The notes under the pieces are model-generated. The model saw nothing but the letters and a program-made list of their open reading frames with translations. It had not been told where the DNA came from and did not search any database. Of a stretch of DNA of 64,000 nucleotides, positions 43,538 through 51,208 are shown piece by piece. The stretch's first letter is position 1. Each line of letters opens with the position of its first letter. This DNA is from Candidatus Microbacterium phytovorans (GTDB lineage: Bacteria; Actinomycetota; Actinomycetes; Actinomycetales; Microbacteriaceae), in NCBI GenBank assembly GCA_029202445.1, contig CP119321.1, forward strand, positions 1,426,001 to 1,490,000. Direction: 5' to 3'. A program made the translations under genes and the position numbers.

Positions 43538-44035
43538 TCAGGCGGCGAGGGCGAGGTACGGCTCCCAGACGGGGTCGGTGCGCTCCGTGCCCCTGACGGT
43601 CCACTGCGCACCACGGGGAGGCTGCGGCACCCACCGCAGCTCCCACCCCATCTCCTGCGGAGTGCGATCACCCTTGACGTTGTTGCAGCGCAGGCAGCAG
43701 GCGACGAGGTTCTCCCACGAGTCGGCGCCACCGCGCGAGCGCGGCAGGACGTGGTCGATCGTCGACGCGCCCTTCCCGCAATACGCGCATCGGTGTGCAT
43801 CGCGGCGGAGCACACCGCGCCGCGTCACCGGCACGCGGCGCGCACCCGGCACTCGCACGTAGCGAGTCAACACGATGACTGCGGGACGGTCGTAGGCGGC
43901 TCGGGTGCCCCAGACCGGATCGTCATCGACGTGTTCGACCACGACCGCCTTGTCGTTCATGACGAGCACGAGGGCTCGCTTGAACGAGACGACGGCCAGC
44001 GGTTCGTATCCTGCGTTCAGCACCAGAGTGCGCAT
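43538..44035 (-). CDS. HNH endonuclease
   Basis: A 165-residue protein with the conserved N-terminus MRTLVLNAGYEPLAVVSFKR found in a widespread actinobacterial/cyanobacterial HNH group. The nuclease motif is HRCAYCGKGASTIDHVLPRS with RGGADSWENLVACCLRCNNVKGDRTPQE: two CxxC pairs bind the structural metal, DH provides the catalytic His, and the N and final H/N positions are present. It is a chromosomal housekeeping-type nuclease of unknown target rather than part of a clear phage or restriction locus. No methyltransferase lies nearby. Confidence 0.9.
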   Translation of the reverse strand: MRTLVLNAGYEPLAVVSFKRALVLVMNDKAVVVEHVDDDPVWGTRAAYDRPAVIVLTRYVRVPGARRVPVTRRGVLRRDAHRCAYCGKGASTIDHVLPRSRGGADSWENLVACCLRCNNVKGDRTPQEMGWELRWVPQPPRGAQWTVRGTERTDPVWEPYLALAA

Positions 44036-44119
44036 TCGATGTCCTCTCGAACTGCCGTGACGGCTTCAGCGGTTGTTCGGTTGCGACGTCGCCTTCGCGA
44101 AGGAGGTGCGGGCACGAAA

Positions 44120-44147
44120 AAAGGCGCTGTCGAAAGACAGCGCCTTT
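44120..44147 (-). terminator. Intrinsic terminator with 12-bp perfect stem
   Basis: AAAGGCGCTGTC and GACAGCGCCTTT form a perfect stem around GAAA. Read on the minus strand a six-T run follows, the canonical layout for a transcript coming from the M23 peptidase gene. The plus strand also has a weaker TTTGTT. It separates the peptidase transcript from the HNH gene. Confidence 0.88.
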
Positions 44148-44150
44148 GTT

Positions 44151-44369
44151 CCACGACCGAGGTCGCGGCAGTCGTGCACACGATGCCGAAGGACGTAGCG
44201 ACCGACGTCATGCCGGTCTGGGGCATTCACGGATCGAATGCGGGGTACTACGTCCATCTGCTCCCCCTGGGCTCACGCGAGCGTCGGGATCAGGCTAATA
44301 CAGCCCCAGACGACCGAGGCGCAACAGGAGAAGAACGGATGCCGCGTGTCGACGGCCGCGTGGGCGGGG
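44151..44369. other. Gap between M23 gene and terminator, no gene seen
   Basis: About 220 bp downstream of the M23 stop and upstream of the terminator. I see no frame with a ribosome site or a protein-like composition; short frames here run across the terminator hairpin. It is probably the 3' untranslated part of the peptidase transcript, unusually long for this genome. Confidence 0.5.
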
Positions 44370-45269
44370 TCAGCTGGCGTTGGCCTGCAGCCACGACTCG
44401 GCGTTGACATACCCGCCGTTGAGTCGGATCTCCAGGTGGAGGTGGGTGCCGTAGGCACGCCCCGTGTCGCTGACCTGCCCGATGAGCTGGCCAGCCGAGA
44501 CGGTCTGCCCGACCGAGACGCGGCGGCTGCCGTAGAGCATGTGCGCGTAGAGCGACGTGACGCTCTTGCCACCGATGTTGTGGGCGATCTTGACGTACAC
44601 ACCCCAGCCCGGACCGCTCTCGCTCGACGCGACGACGACACCGTCGGCGATCGCGTAGATCGGGGTGCCGCGGCCGACCATGTAGTCGGTACCCTTATGG
44701 CCCGCGTACGGCGTGCCGAAGTTGTTGAACGACGTGAGCGGCCGGACGACATCGCCGGCGGCGGCGATCTTCGCGGGAACGGCCATGCTGACCGACGACG
44801 AGGAGGACTGCGAGGCGACGCGAGCAGCGAGTGCGGCTTTGGCCGCCTCTTCCTGCTTCTTCTTCTCGATCTCCTCGGGCGTGGTAGCCGCATAGTCACC
44901 GCGTTCGAGCGCCGCGGGTGTCGCTTCGGAGGCGATGACGAGGTTCTGCGCGTTCTCGGCGGCCACCTGCTGGATCGTGACGGCGTCATCACCGCCGCGC
45001 GCGGCGGCGAATGCCGGAATCGCGACCGTTGCGACGAGGCCGGCGACGGCGGTCACGGTCAGGAAGCTGCGGACGGGGTGCACGGAACTCCGCGGGCGAC
45101 GCGTGGGAACGCTGGATGCCGTGACATTCTTCGCACGGCGAGTCTTCAGCCGGCGACGGCCACCACGAGCGGACTCGCTCGAGGTGACGGCGCTGTGGTC
45201 AGCGCCCGTGCGGGCGAGGGTCGTCTCGGAGTCGGGTGCTTCCTTCGACGAATCGAACTGTTCAGCCAA
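44370..45269 (-). CDS. M23-family metallopeptidase (peptidoglycan endopeptidase)
   Basis: A 299-residue exported protein. A 65-residue Arg/Ser-rich cytoplasmic N-terminus precedes one hydrophobic segment (SFLTVTAVAGLVATVAIPAF), likely a signal-anchor. A coiled Lys/Glu region (TPEEIEKKKQEEAAKAALAA) follows, then the LytM/M23 domain: GHKGTDYMVGRGTPIYAIAD (HxxxD zinc ligands), GWGVYVKIAHN, VTSLYAHML and the final YGTHLHLEIRLNG (HxH). All zinc ligands are present, so it should cleave peptidoglycan cross-links. The long structured leader upstream suggests RNA-level or growth-linked control. Confidence 0.92.
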   Translation of the reverse strand: MAEQFDSSKEAPDSETTLARTGADHSAVTSSESARGGRRRLKTRRAKNVTASSVPTRRPRSSVHPVRSFLTVTAVAGLVATVAIPAFAAARGGDDAVTIQQVAAENAQNLVIASEATPAALERGDYAATTPEEIEKKKQEEAAKAALAARVASQSSSSSVSMAVPAKIAAAGDVVRPLTSFNNFGTPYAGHKGTDYMVGRGTPIYAIADGVVVASSESGPGWGVYVKIAHNIGGKSVTSLYAHMLYGSRRVSVGQTVSAGQLIGQVSDTGRAYGTHLHLEIRLNGGYVNAESWLQANAS

Positions 45270-45504
45270 ACTTTCCTCCCGGCCTCCGCTTACCCGGTCG
45301 GGTGAGACGCGTCCGTCGGCAGTGTTCGTCGTACTGTGTCGGGCACAGATGTACGGGCTTCATCCACACGAACGACGGACCGTAGAGGCTTTCCGTGCGG
45401 AGGTCCTGTGGCGGGCTTCTCGCCGTCGGACAGATTGAGGCTACCGGAAGGTAACGAATAAGTCACGTAGGAGGTGCTGCTGCCAGCGCCTTCCCCGGTG
45501 ATGC
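45270..45504 (-). promoter_or_regulatory. Long structured 5' leader of the M23 peptidase gene (possible riboswitch)
   Basis: This 235-bp gap upstream of the M23 gene has no coding frame but contains nested complementary segments. GTCCGTCG (45311-45318) pairs with CGACGGAC (45373-45380), enclosing a hairpin CTGTG/CACAG (45334-45348). Lytic-enzyme genes in Actinobacteria often carry a c-di-AMP (ydaO-type) riboswitch, but I do not find that element's usual GGGGACCC or GGTGAATC blocks. I therefore call only a structured leader. Confidence 0.35.
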
Positions 45505-46212
45505 TCAGGCTTGCGGGCGCACCTCGACGAGGAAGATGTGGGATGCCACTTCCACGGGAAGCTCGAGGCCCTCGTCCTGTCCGTCCATCTGGACGAGCAC
45601 GTATCCCTCGCTGAATTGGAACTGTCCCGCGCCTCCCGGCACGACGCCGGCGGCGCGCAGCTGACCGAGCAGCTCGGGGTCGACCTGGACGGGTTCGGCG
45701 AGTCGGCGGATGGTTCCGGCGATGGGGCCGCCCTCCGCGTTGAGGGCGCGCACGAGACCGACGACGCCGTCGTTGAAGGTGTGAGCGGGCAGGTCGCCGA
45801 GCTGGTCGAGGCCCGGGATGGGGTTGCCGTAGGGGGACTCGGTGGGGTGGCCGAGCAGTTCGATGAGCCGACGCTCGACGAGCTCGCTCATGACGTGCTC
45901 CCAGCGGCACGCCTCCTCGTGCACGTAGGCCCAGTCGAGTCCGATCACGTCACTGAGGAGCCGCTCGGCGAGGCGATGCTTGCGCATGACGTCGACGGCC
46001 TTCTGCCGACCGGCATCCGTGAGTTCGAGGGAGCGGTCCTCGGAAACGACGACGAGCCCGTCGCGCTCCATGCGGCCGACGGTCTGCGATACGGTCGGAC
46101 CCGAGTGGCCGAGGCGCTCCGAGATGCGCGCGCGCAAGGGCGTGATGTCCTCTTCCTCGAGTTCGAGGATGGTGCGCAGGTACATCTCGGTGGTGTCGAT
46201 CAGATCGGTCAT
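45505..46212 (-). CDS. DtxR-family metal-dependent transcriptional regulator
   Basis: A 235-residue regulator. The N-terminal winged helix (DTTEMYLRTILELEEEDITP, RARISERLGHSGPTVSQTVGRMERDG) is followed by the metal-binding dimerisation domain with conserved His/Glu (RKHRLAERLLSDVIGLDWAY, VHEEACRWEHVMS, HPTESPYGNPIPG) and a C-terminal SH3-like FeoA domain. The presence of Cys in EEACRWEHVM is typical of IdeR/DtxR iron sensors. It is divergent from serC. The start MTDLIDTTEM is preceded by GAGGCC; the frame continues upstream but is not protein-like. Confidence 0.92.
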   Translation of the reverse strand: MTDLIDTTEMYLRTILELEEEDITPLRARISERLGHSGPTVSQTVGRMERDGLVVVSEDRSLELTDAGRQKAVDVMRKHRLAERLLSDVIGLDWAYVHEEACRWEHVMSELVERRLIELLGHPTESPYGNPIPGLDQLGDLPAHTFNDGVVGLVRALNAEGGPIAGTIRRLAEPVQVDPELLGQLRAAGVVPGGAGQFQFSEGYVLVQMDGQDEGLELPVEVASHIFLVEVRPQA

Positions 46213-46312
46213 GGAAGGCCTCGTCGCGCGGGTTTCGGGGTGCCCGTTCAGCCTATCCGTTTGTGACGGCCGCTGGCCGGGCGCGGGGGTCGGGCGACCG
46301 TAGAATCGGTCC

Positions 46313-47431
46313 ATGGCCCACGTGACGCTCCCGCGCGAGATCCTGCCCACCGATGGACGCTTCGGCTGCGGTCCATCCAAGATCCGCCACGAGCAGATCG
46401 TGTCGCTCGCCGGCCCGGGTTCGGTGCTCATGGGCACGTCGCACCGTCAGTCCCCCGTGAAGAGCCTCGTCGGCCAGGTGCGCATGGGCCTGTCCGATCT
46501 GCTGCGCCTCCCCGACGGCTACGAGATCATCCTCGGCAACGGCGGTTCGACGGCGTTCTGGGATGCCGCGTCCTTCGGCCTCATCGAGAAGCGCGCCCAG
46601 AACCTCGTGTTCGGTGAGTTCGGCGGCAAGTTCGCCGGTGCTGCGGGCGCCCCGTGGCTCGAGGCCCCCGACGTCCGCAAGGCGGAGCCCGGAACGCGTG
46701 CCGCGGCGGAGCCGGTCGAAGGCGTAGACGTCTACGCCTGGCCCCACAACGAGACGTCGACGGGCGTCGCGGCGCCGGTCACCCGGGTCGCCGGTGACCC
46801 GGGGGCGCTCACGGTGATCGACGCGACGAGCGCGGCCGGCGGCATCAACCTCTCCGTCTCCGAGAGCGACGTCTACTACTTCGCCCCCCAGAAGAACCTG
46901 GGCTCCGACGGCGGTCTGTGGTTCGCCGCGGTGTCTCCTGCCGCGATCGAGCGCATCGAGCGGGTCGCGGCATCCGGACGGTACATCCCCGAGTTCCTGA
47001 GCCTGAAGAATGCGCTCGACAACTCTCGTCTGAACCAGACGCTGAACACCCCCGCCGTCGCGACGCTGCACCTTCTCGACAAGCAGCTCGAGTGGATCAA
47101 CGGCAACGGCGGTCTCGGATGGGCGGCGGCACGCACGGCGGAGTCGTCCGGGGTGCTGTACGCGTGGGCCGAGCAGGCGGCGTATGCGACGCTGTTCGTG
47201 GCAGACCCGGCCGACCGGTCGCCGGTGGTCGTGACGATCGACTTCGACGAGACCGTGGATGCCGCGGCCGTCGCCGCCAGCCTGCGCGGCAACGGTGTCG
47301 TCGACACCGAGCCGTACCGCAAGCTCGGCCGCAACCAGCTGCGTATCGCGACGTTCGTGTCGATCGAGCCCGACGACGTGCGTCAGCTCGTCAAGTGCAT
47401 CGAGTATACGATCGACGGCCTGAAGGGCTGA
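46313..47431 (+). CDS. serC: Phosphoserine transaminase
   Basis: A 372-residue class V PLP aminotransferase of the actinobacterial/archaeal SerC subgroup. Phosphoserine-site residues and fold markers run from the start (FGCGPSKIRHEQI, MGTSHRQSPVKSLV) through NGGSTAFWDAASFGL to the Schiff-base Lys about K194 in YYFAPQKNLGSDGG. It converts 3-phosphohydroxypyruvate and glutamate to phosphoserine in serine biosynthesis. It is divergent from the DtxR gene with 100 bp between them. Length and motif order are normal. Downstream lies a repeat array before the convergent TetR gene. Confidence 0.95.
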   Translation: MAHVTLPREILPTDGRFGCGPSKIRHEQIVSLAGPGSVLMGTSHRQSPVKSLVGQVRMGLSDLLRLPDGYEIILGNGGSTAFWDAASFGLIEKRAQNLVFGEFGGKFAGAAGAPWLEAPDVRKAEPGTRAAAEPVEGVDVYAWPHNETSTGVAAPVTRVAGDPGALTVIDATSAAGGINLSVSESDVYYFAPQKNLGSDGGLWFAAVSPAAIERIERVAASGRYIPEFLSLKNALDNSRLNQTLNTPAVATLHLLDKQLEWINGNGGLGWAAARTAESSGVLYAWAEQAAYATLFVADPADRSPVVVTIDFDETVDAAAVAASLRGNGVVDTEPYRKLGRNQLRIATFVSIEPDDVRQLVKCIEYTIDGLKG

Positions 47432-47441
47432 GCGAGTCTCA

Positions 47442-47765
47442 CGCGGTCGTTGAGCGAGCGCCACGCGGTCGTTGAGCGAGCGCAGCGAGACGAACGCCGC
47501 CCCTCCAGGATCGACGTTTCGTCTCGTCGCTCCGCTCCTCGCTCAACGACCGGACAGCGCCCGCCCGCCACCCCCGGTCGTTGAGCGAGCGCAGCGAGAC
47601 GAAACGCCACCCCTCCAGGATCGACGTTTCGTCTCGTCGCTCCGCTCCTCGCTCAACGACCGGACAGCGCCCGCCCGCCACCCCCGGTCGTCGAGCGAGC
47701 GCAGCGAGACGAAACGCCACCGGTGCCACCCCCGGTCGTTGAGCGAGCGCAGCGAGACGAAACGC
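47442..47765. repeat. Intergenic repeat array, family 2 (GGTCGTTGAGCGAGCG type)
   Basis: Repeats of GGTCGTTGAGCGAGCGCAGC followed by GAGACGAA, together with the inverse CGTTTCGTCTCGTCGC...GCTCAACGACC, so each forward/inverse pair can form a large hairpin. Two almost identical ~110-bp units begin at 47466 and 47575, and further single copies follow at about 47685 and 47734. The array fills the 358-bp gap between convergent serC and TetR genes. No coding frame seems real here. Confidence 0.88.
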
Positions 47766-47789
47766 CGCACCCCTCGCACCCCCGGCGAC

Positions 47790-48425
47790 CTACTCGGCGA
47801 TGGGCGACGGGCGGGGATCGATGACCGCCGAGACGATCGCCTCGATGGCGAACTGCGAGCCGCGTCCGAGGTCGACGGCGGACGGGTCGAGGAGCCACTG
47901 CACCTGAAGGCCGTCCATGACGGCGAGGATTCCCGCAGCGGCATCTGCGACGGTCTCGGGCTCGGTGACCCCGCGCTCGGCGCACATGACCTGGAACGCG
48001 TGGGTCACTTCGGAGCGCAGCGTGCGGTAGCGCCGCTGGAAGAACTCCCGCCCGGGGTGATCGTCGGTCACCGACTCGGCGGAGAGCACGGCGTACGCCT
48101 GAACGATCCCGGCCCGTCGCGCGTTCACGAACGCCGTACGCACGAGGTGGCGGAACAGCTGCTCGCCGTCAGGGATGTGCTGCCCCTCGAGTTCGGCCAC
48201 GTCGGTCTCGTCGCGGTGCGCGAGCACCTCCAACAGCAGCTGATCCTTGGAGCCGAAGTGGTGGAGGATGCCGGCGTGCGTCATCCCGACCTGGTCGGCG
48301 ATGTCCTGCAGGGTGCCCCCCGCGAAGCCCTTCGCGCCGAAGATGTCGACCGCGGCATCCAGGATCTCGCGACGTCGCACGAGTGTCTCGGGCCGCGAGC
48401 GCGGCTGGCGTCTCGCCTCGACCAT
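47790..48425 (-). CDS. TetR/AcrR-family regulator (of the GH3/ABC operon)
   Basis: A 211-residue repressor. The N-terminal HTH is VRRREILDAAVDIFGAKGFA, GGTLQDIADQVGMTHAGILHHF (about 15-58), and the rest is a ligand-binding domain with a C-terminal AAGILAVMDGLQVQWLLDPS segment, as in TetR_C_13-type regulators. It is divergent from the binding-protein gene of the following operon, and a 14-bp palindrome stands between the two. It probably represses the oligosaccharide/peptide transporter and beta-glucosidase until an inducer sugar binds; this is inferred from position. Confidence 0.9.
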   Translation of the reverse strand: MVEARRQPRSRPETLVRRREILDAAVDIFGAKGFAGGTLQDIADQVGMTHAGILHHFGSKDQLLLEVLAHRDETDVAELEGQHIPDGEQLFRHLVRTAFVNARRAGIVQAYAVLSAESVTDDHPGREFFQRRYRTLRSEVTHAFQVMCAERGVTEPETVADAAAGILAVMDGLQVQWLLDPSAVDLGRGSQFAIEAIVSAVIDPRPSPIAE

Positions 48426-48503
48426 GGGTCCCCCTCCCCGGATGCCGGATCAGATTCTACGCAGGTGCGGCAGGTGTGCCGTTGCGGAGTTGTCATTTTA
48501 CTT

Positions 48504-48517
48504 ACTTACTTGTAAGT
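48504..48517. promoter_or_regulatory. Candidate TetR operator before the ABC/GH3 operon
   Basis: ACTTACTTGTAAGT is a perfect 6-bp inverted repeat around TT, inside an unusually AT-rich run TTTTACTTACTTACTTGTAA. It lies 79 bp upstream of the TetR start and 84 bp upstream of the binding-protein start. Palindromes with outward TTAC/GTAA halves are frequent TetR sites. Confidence 0.7.
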
Positions 48518-48600
48518 TAACGCATGCAATCACACTCAGCGCCGAGTGACACTCGTTCGAGAATCCCCCGGCGCCGGGAACCATTCACGAAGGAGAAGCA

Positions 48601-50259
48601 ATGAGGCTCAAGACCTCCCTCGCCGCCGTCGGCCTCGCCGCGGCGCTCGTGCTGACCGGATGCGCCGGCGGAACGAGCGAGACCCCGGATGCCACCGGGT
48701 CGGGCGCCGCCCTCACGATCGCCAAGCCGGACGGCGCGATCACGACCGAGTCGAACAACCCCTACCTCGGCGACTCGTCCGCCTCGAAGTACGGCTACGG
48801 CAAGGTGCTGTTCGAGTCGCTCGCCCTCGTCAACCCCACCGGCGACCTCGGAACGACCCCGTGGCTTGCCGAAGAGGTCACCTGGAACGAGGACTACACC
48901 CAGCTCGTCGCCAAGGCTCGCAGCGGCGTGAAGTGGAGCGACGGCGAAGACTTCACCGCCGACGACATCGCCTTCTCGTTCAACCAGGTGCTCGACGGCA
49001 AGCTCAACGACACCAACGCCCTCGACCTCAAGAGCGTCACCGTCGACGGCGACACCGTCACGATCGACTTCAACAGCTCGAAGTTCACGCAGCAGGCGCG
49101 CGTGCTCCACTTCCAGATCGTGCCCGAGCACATCTGGGCCGACATCGCCGACCCCAACACCGACCCGCTCACCGGCGAGGGTCAGGTCGTCGGCACCGGT
49201 CCGTACGTGCTCGACTCGTGGACCACCGAGTCGGTCACCCTCACCGCGAACCCCGACTACTGGGGCGGCGAGCTGGCCGTGCCCGAACTCCACTACGTCT
49301 CGTACGGCGACAACGCGGCCCTGACGACCGCGCTGGCCACCGGCGAGGCCGACTGGGCCCAGGCCTTCATCCCGCAGATCCAGGACAGCTACCTCTCCGC
49401 AGATCCCGACAACAAGTTCCTCGTCTCCCCCACTGCGGGCGCGGGAACGCTGTTCATGAACCTGCAGACGAAGCCGTTCAACGACCCGGCCCTGCGTGAG
49501 GCGCTCGCCTGGACGATCGACCGCCAGGCCTACGTCGACATCGCTCGCGAGGGCGCGAGCGAGGCGATCTGGAGCGTGACCGGCCTCGGCGCGCTGCTGG
49601 AGGACGAGGTCATCCCCGCCTACGCCGGCCAGAACTACGCCGTCGACATCGACAAGGCCAAGAGCATCCTCACGGACGCCGGCTACACGTGGGAGGGCGA
49701 GAAGCTCATCGACCCCGACGGTGAGGCGGTGTCGTTCTCGATCTCGGTTCCCGCGGGCTGGAGCGACTGGAACACCGAGCAGGCGCTGCTCGCCGAGGAA
49801 CTGAAGGAAGGCCTCGGCATCGACGTCAAGGTCGACCAGCCCGACTGGGGCGGCTGGGACGCCGCCCGCCAGGAAGGCACCTTCCAGGCGATCATCCACT
49901 GGCTCGAAGACACCGGCAACGCGTACGGTCTCTACACCTCCACGATGGACCCGAAGTGGATCGTCGACGGTAAGGCCGCGTTCAACTTCGGCCGCTTCGA
50001 CGACCCCGCCGTCACGGAGGCGCTGAACACCTACGCCAACGCCGCCTCGGAGGCCGACCGCGCCGCCGCTCTCGAAGTGATCCAGACGGCCTTCGTCGAG
50101 AACGTGCCGGCCATCCCGCTCGGCGCCCACCCGCTCCTGGGTGAGTTCAACACGCGGAACTACGTCGGCTGGCCGTCGGAGGACGACCAGTACGCGTCGG
50201 CCGACCCGACCCAGCCCGCGATCGTCCAGATCCTGACGAAGCTGACGCCGGCCGAGTAG
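48601..50259 (+). CDS. ABC transporter substrate-binding lipoprotein, family 5 (oligosaccharide/peptide)
   Basis: A 552-residue lipoprotein. The signal MRLKTSLAAVGLAAALVLTG has the lipobox LTGC. Family-5 motifs are present: LAEEVTWNEDYTQLVAKARSG, VKWSDGEDFTADDIAFSFNQ, GQVVGTGPYVLDSW and FNDPALREALAWTIDRQAY. Dpp/Opp-type proteins of this kind can bind beta-linked oligosaccharides as well as peptides; the operon ends with a GH3 beta-glucosidase, so cello- or related oligosaccharides are the likely ligand. GAAGGAGAAG precedes the ATG. A strong hairpin after the stop probably keeps its mRNA more abundant than the rest of the operon. Confidence 0.92.
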   Translation: MRLKTSLAAVGLAAALVLTGCAGGTSETPDATGSGAALTIAKPDGAITTESNNPYLGDSSASKYGYGKVLFESLALVNPTGDLGTTPWLAEEVTWNEDYTQLVAKARSGVKWSDGEDFTADDIAFSFNQVLDGKLNDTNALDLKSVTVDGDTVTIDFNSSKFTQQARVLHFQIVPEHIWADIADPNTDPLTGEGQVVGTGPYVLDSWTTESVTLTANPDYWGGELAVPELHYVSYGDNAALTTALATGEADWAQAFIPQIQDSYLSADPDNKFLVSPTAGAGTLFMNLQTKPFNDPALREALAWTIDRQAYVDIAREGASEAIWSVTGLGALLEDEVIPAYAGQNYAVDIDKAKSILTDAGYTWEGEKLIDPDGEAVSFSISVPAGWSDWNTEQALLAEELKEGLGIDVKVDQPDWGGWDAARQEGTFQAIIHWLEDTGNAYGLYTSTMDPKWIVDGKAAFNFGRFDDPAVTEALNTYANAASEADRAAALEVIQTAFVENVPAIPLGAHPLLGEFNTRNYVGWPSEDDQYASADPTQPAIVQILTKLTPAE

Positions 50260-50267
50260 GCCCGTCG

Positions 50268-50305
50268 CCGGTGGAGCGGATGCCACGCAGCATCCGCTCC
50301 ACCGG
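50268..50305 (+). terminator. Intercistronic 16-bp hairpin after the binding-protein gene
   Basis: CCGGTGGAGCGGATGC (50268-50283) and GCATCCGCTCCACCGG (50290-50305) form a perfect 16-bp stem with a 6-nt loop 9 nt after the stop. Such structures protect the 3' end of binding-protein mRNA or partially terminate, giving an excess of binding protein over membrane subunits. Confidence 0.8.
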
Positions 50306-50310
50306 ACCGC

Positions 50311-50370
50311 GCGCCCTCACACCGCGCGCCGTGACCCCACGCGCCCTCACCCCCAGCGCCCTCACGAAAG
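50311..50370. repeat. Imperfect 15-bp tandem repeat (four units)
   Basis: Four consecutive units resembling GCGCCCTCACCCCAC (50311, 50326, 50341, 50356) fill the gap between the hairpin and the first ATPase gene. The unit is five codons long but no frame through it is convincing. The repeat probably arose by slippage and sets the spacing between the hairpin and the next gene. Confidence 0.7.
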
Positions 50371-50383
50371 CGAGCACGCCCCG

Positions 50384-51208
50384 ATGAGCGACCCCCTCCT
50401 GTCCGTTCGCGACTTCTCCGTCGTCTACGACGTCGATCCCCCCGTCGCCGCCGTCTCGAACGTCTCCCTCGAACTCGAGCGCGGCGAGATCCTCGGTCTC
50501 GCCGGCGAGAGCGGCTGTGGGAAGACCACGCTGGCCTACGGCATCCAACGACTGCTCAAGGCACCCGCCGTCATCACGAGCGGATCGGTCGTGTTCCACG
50601 ACGCGTCCGGCGAGGACGTCGACATCAGCGCCCTCGACGCCGAGCGGATGCGGGCGTTCCGGTGGGACAAGATCTCGATGGTGTTCCAGGGCGCGATGAA
50701 CGCCCTCAACCCCGTCGCCACGATCGGCTCGCAGCTCGAGGACGTCTTCGACGTGCACCGCCCCTCGCTCACCCGCGCAGAGCGCCGCGCCGCGGTCGTC
50801 GACCTCCTCGACATCGTCAAGGTCGGCGGGCAGCGCATCCGCTCCTATCCCCACGAACTCTCCGGCGGCATGCGCCAGCGCGTCATGATCGCCATGGCCC
50901 TCGCGCTGCGCCCCCAGCTGATGATCATGGATGAGCCGACGACCGCGCTCGACGTGCTCGTACAGCGCGAGATCCTCCGCCAGATCTCCGACCTGCGACG
51001 CGAGTTCGGCTTCTCCGTCATCTTCATCACGCACGACCTTCCGCTCCTGCTGGAGATCAGCGATCGCATCGCGATCATGCGGGAGGGTCGCGTGGTCGAG
51101 CTCGCGACCGCGGAACGCATCTGGAACGACCCCCAGGACGATTACACGAAGACGCTGCTGGCCTCGTTCCCGCGTCTGACCGGCGAGAAGGGAGTGGTGG
51201 TCCGATGA
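50384..51208 (+). CDS. ABC transporter ATPase, DppD/OppD type
   Basis: A 274-residue ATPase. Walker A GESGCGKTT, Q-loop SMVFQGAMNALNPVATIGSQ (the N-P-V form of OppD-like subunits), signature LSGGMRQRVMIAMAL, Walker B LMIMDEPTTALD and switch THDLPLLL are all present. The C-terminal oligopeptide-transporter extension is short compared with typical DppD (about 325). It works with the DppF-like ATPase, whose ATG overlaps its stop by 4 nt. Confidence 0.93.
   Translation: MSDPLLSVRDFSVVYDVDPPVAAVSNVSLELERGEILGLAGESGCGKTTLAYGIQRLLKAPAVITSGSVVFHDASGEDVDISALDAERMRAFRWDKISMVFQGAMNALNPVATIGSQLEDVFDVHRPSLTRAERRAAVVDLLDIVKVGGQRIRSYPHELSGGMRQRVMIAMALALRPQLMIMDEPTTALDVLVQREILRQISDLRREFGFSVIFITHDLPLLLEISDRIAIMREGRVVELATAERIWNDPQDDYTKTLLASFPRLTGEKGVVVR

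Noticed and set aside
43538-44035. HNH nuclease as part of a restriction or defence island
   Set aside because: Belongs to a conserved housekeeping HNH group and has no methyltransferase or defence partner nearby.
44066-44257. 63-codon minus-strand gene between HNH and M23 genes
   Set aside because: It runs through the terminator hairpin, has no ribosome site and a basic, low-complexity composition.
45270-45504. Confident c-di-AMP riboswitch
   Set aside because: Characteristic consensus blocks were not found by eye; kept only as a structured leader.
47442-47765. CRISPR-like array
   Set aside because: Repeats are in both orientations, have irregular spacing and share the spacer sequence; no cas genes. 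It is a REP-like intergenic family.
48517-50286. 589-codon minus-strand frame opposite the binding-protein gene
   Set aside because: Gly/Val/Arg-rich shadow without motifs; crosses the promoter and the hairpin of the real gene.
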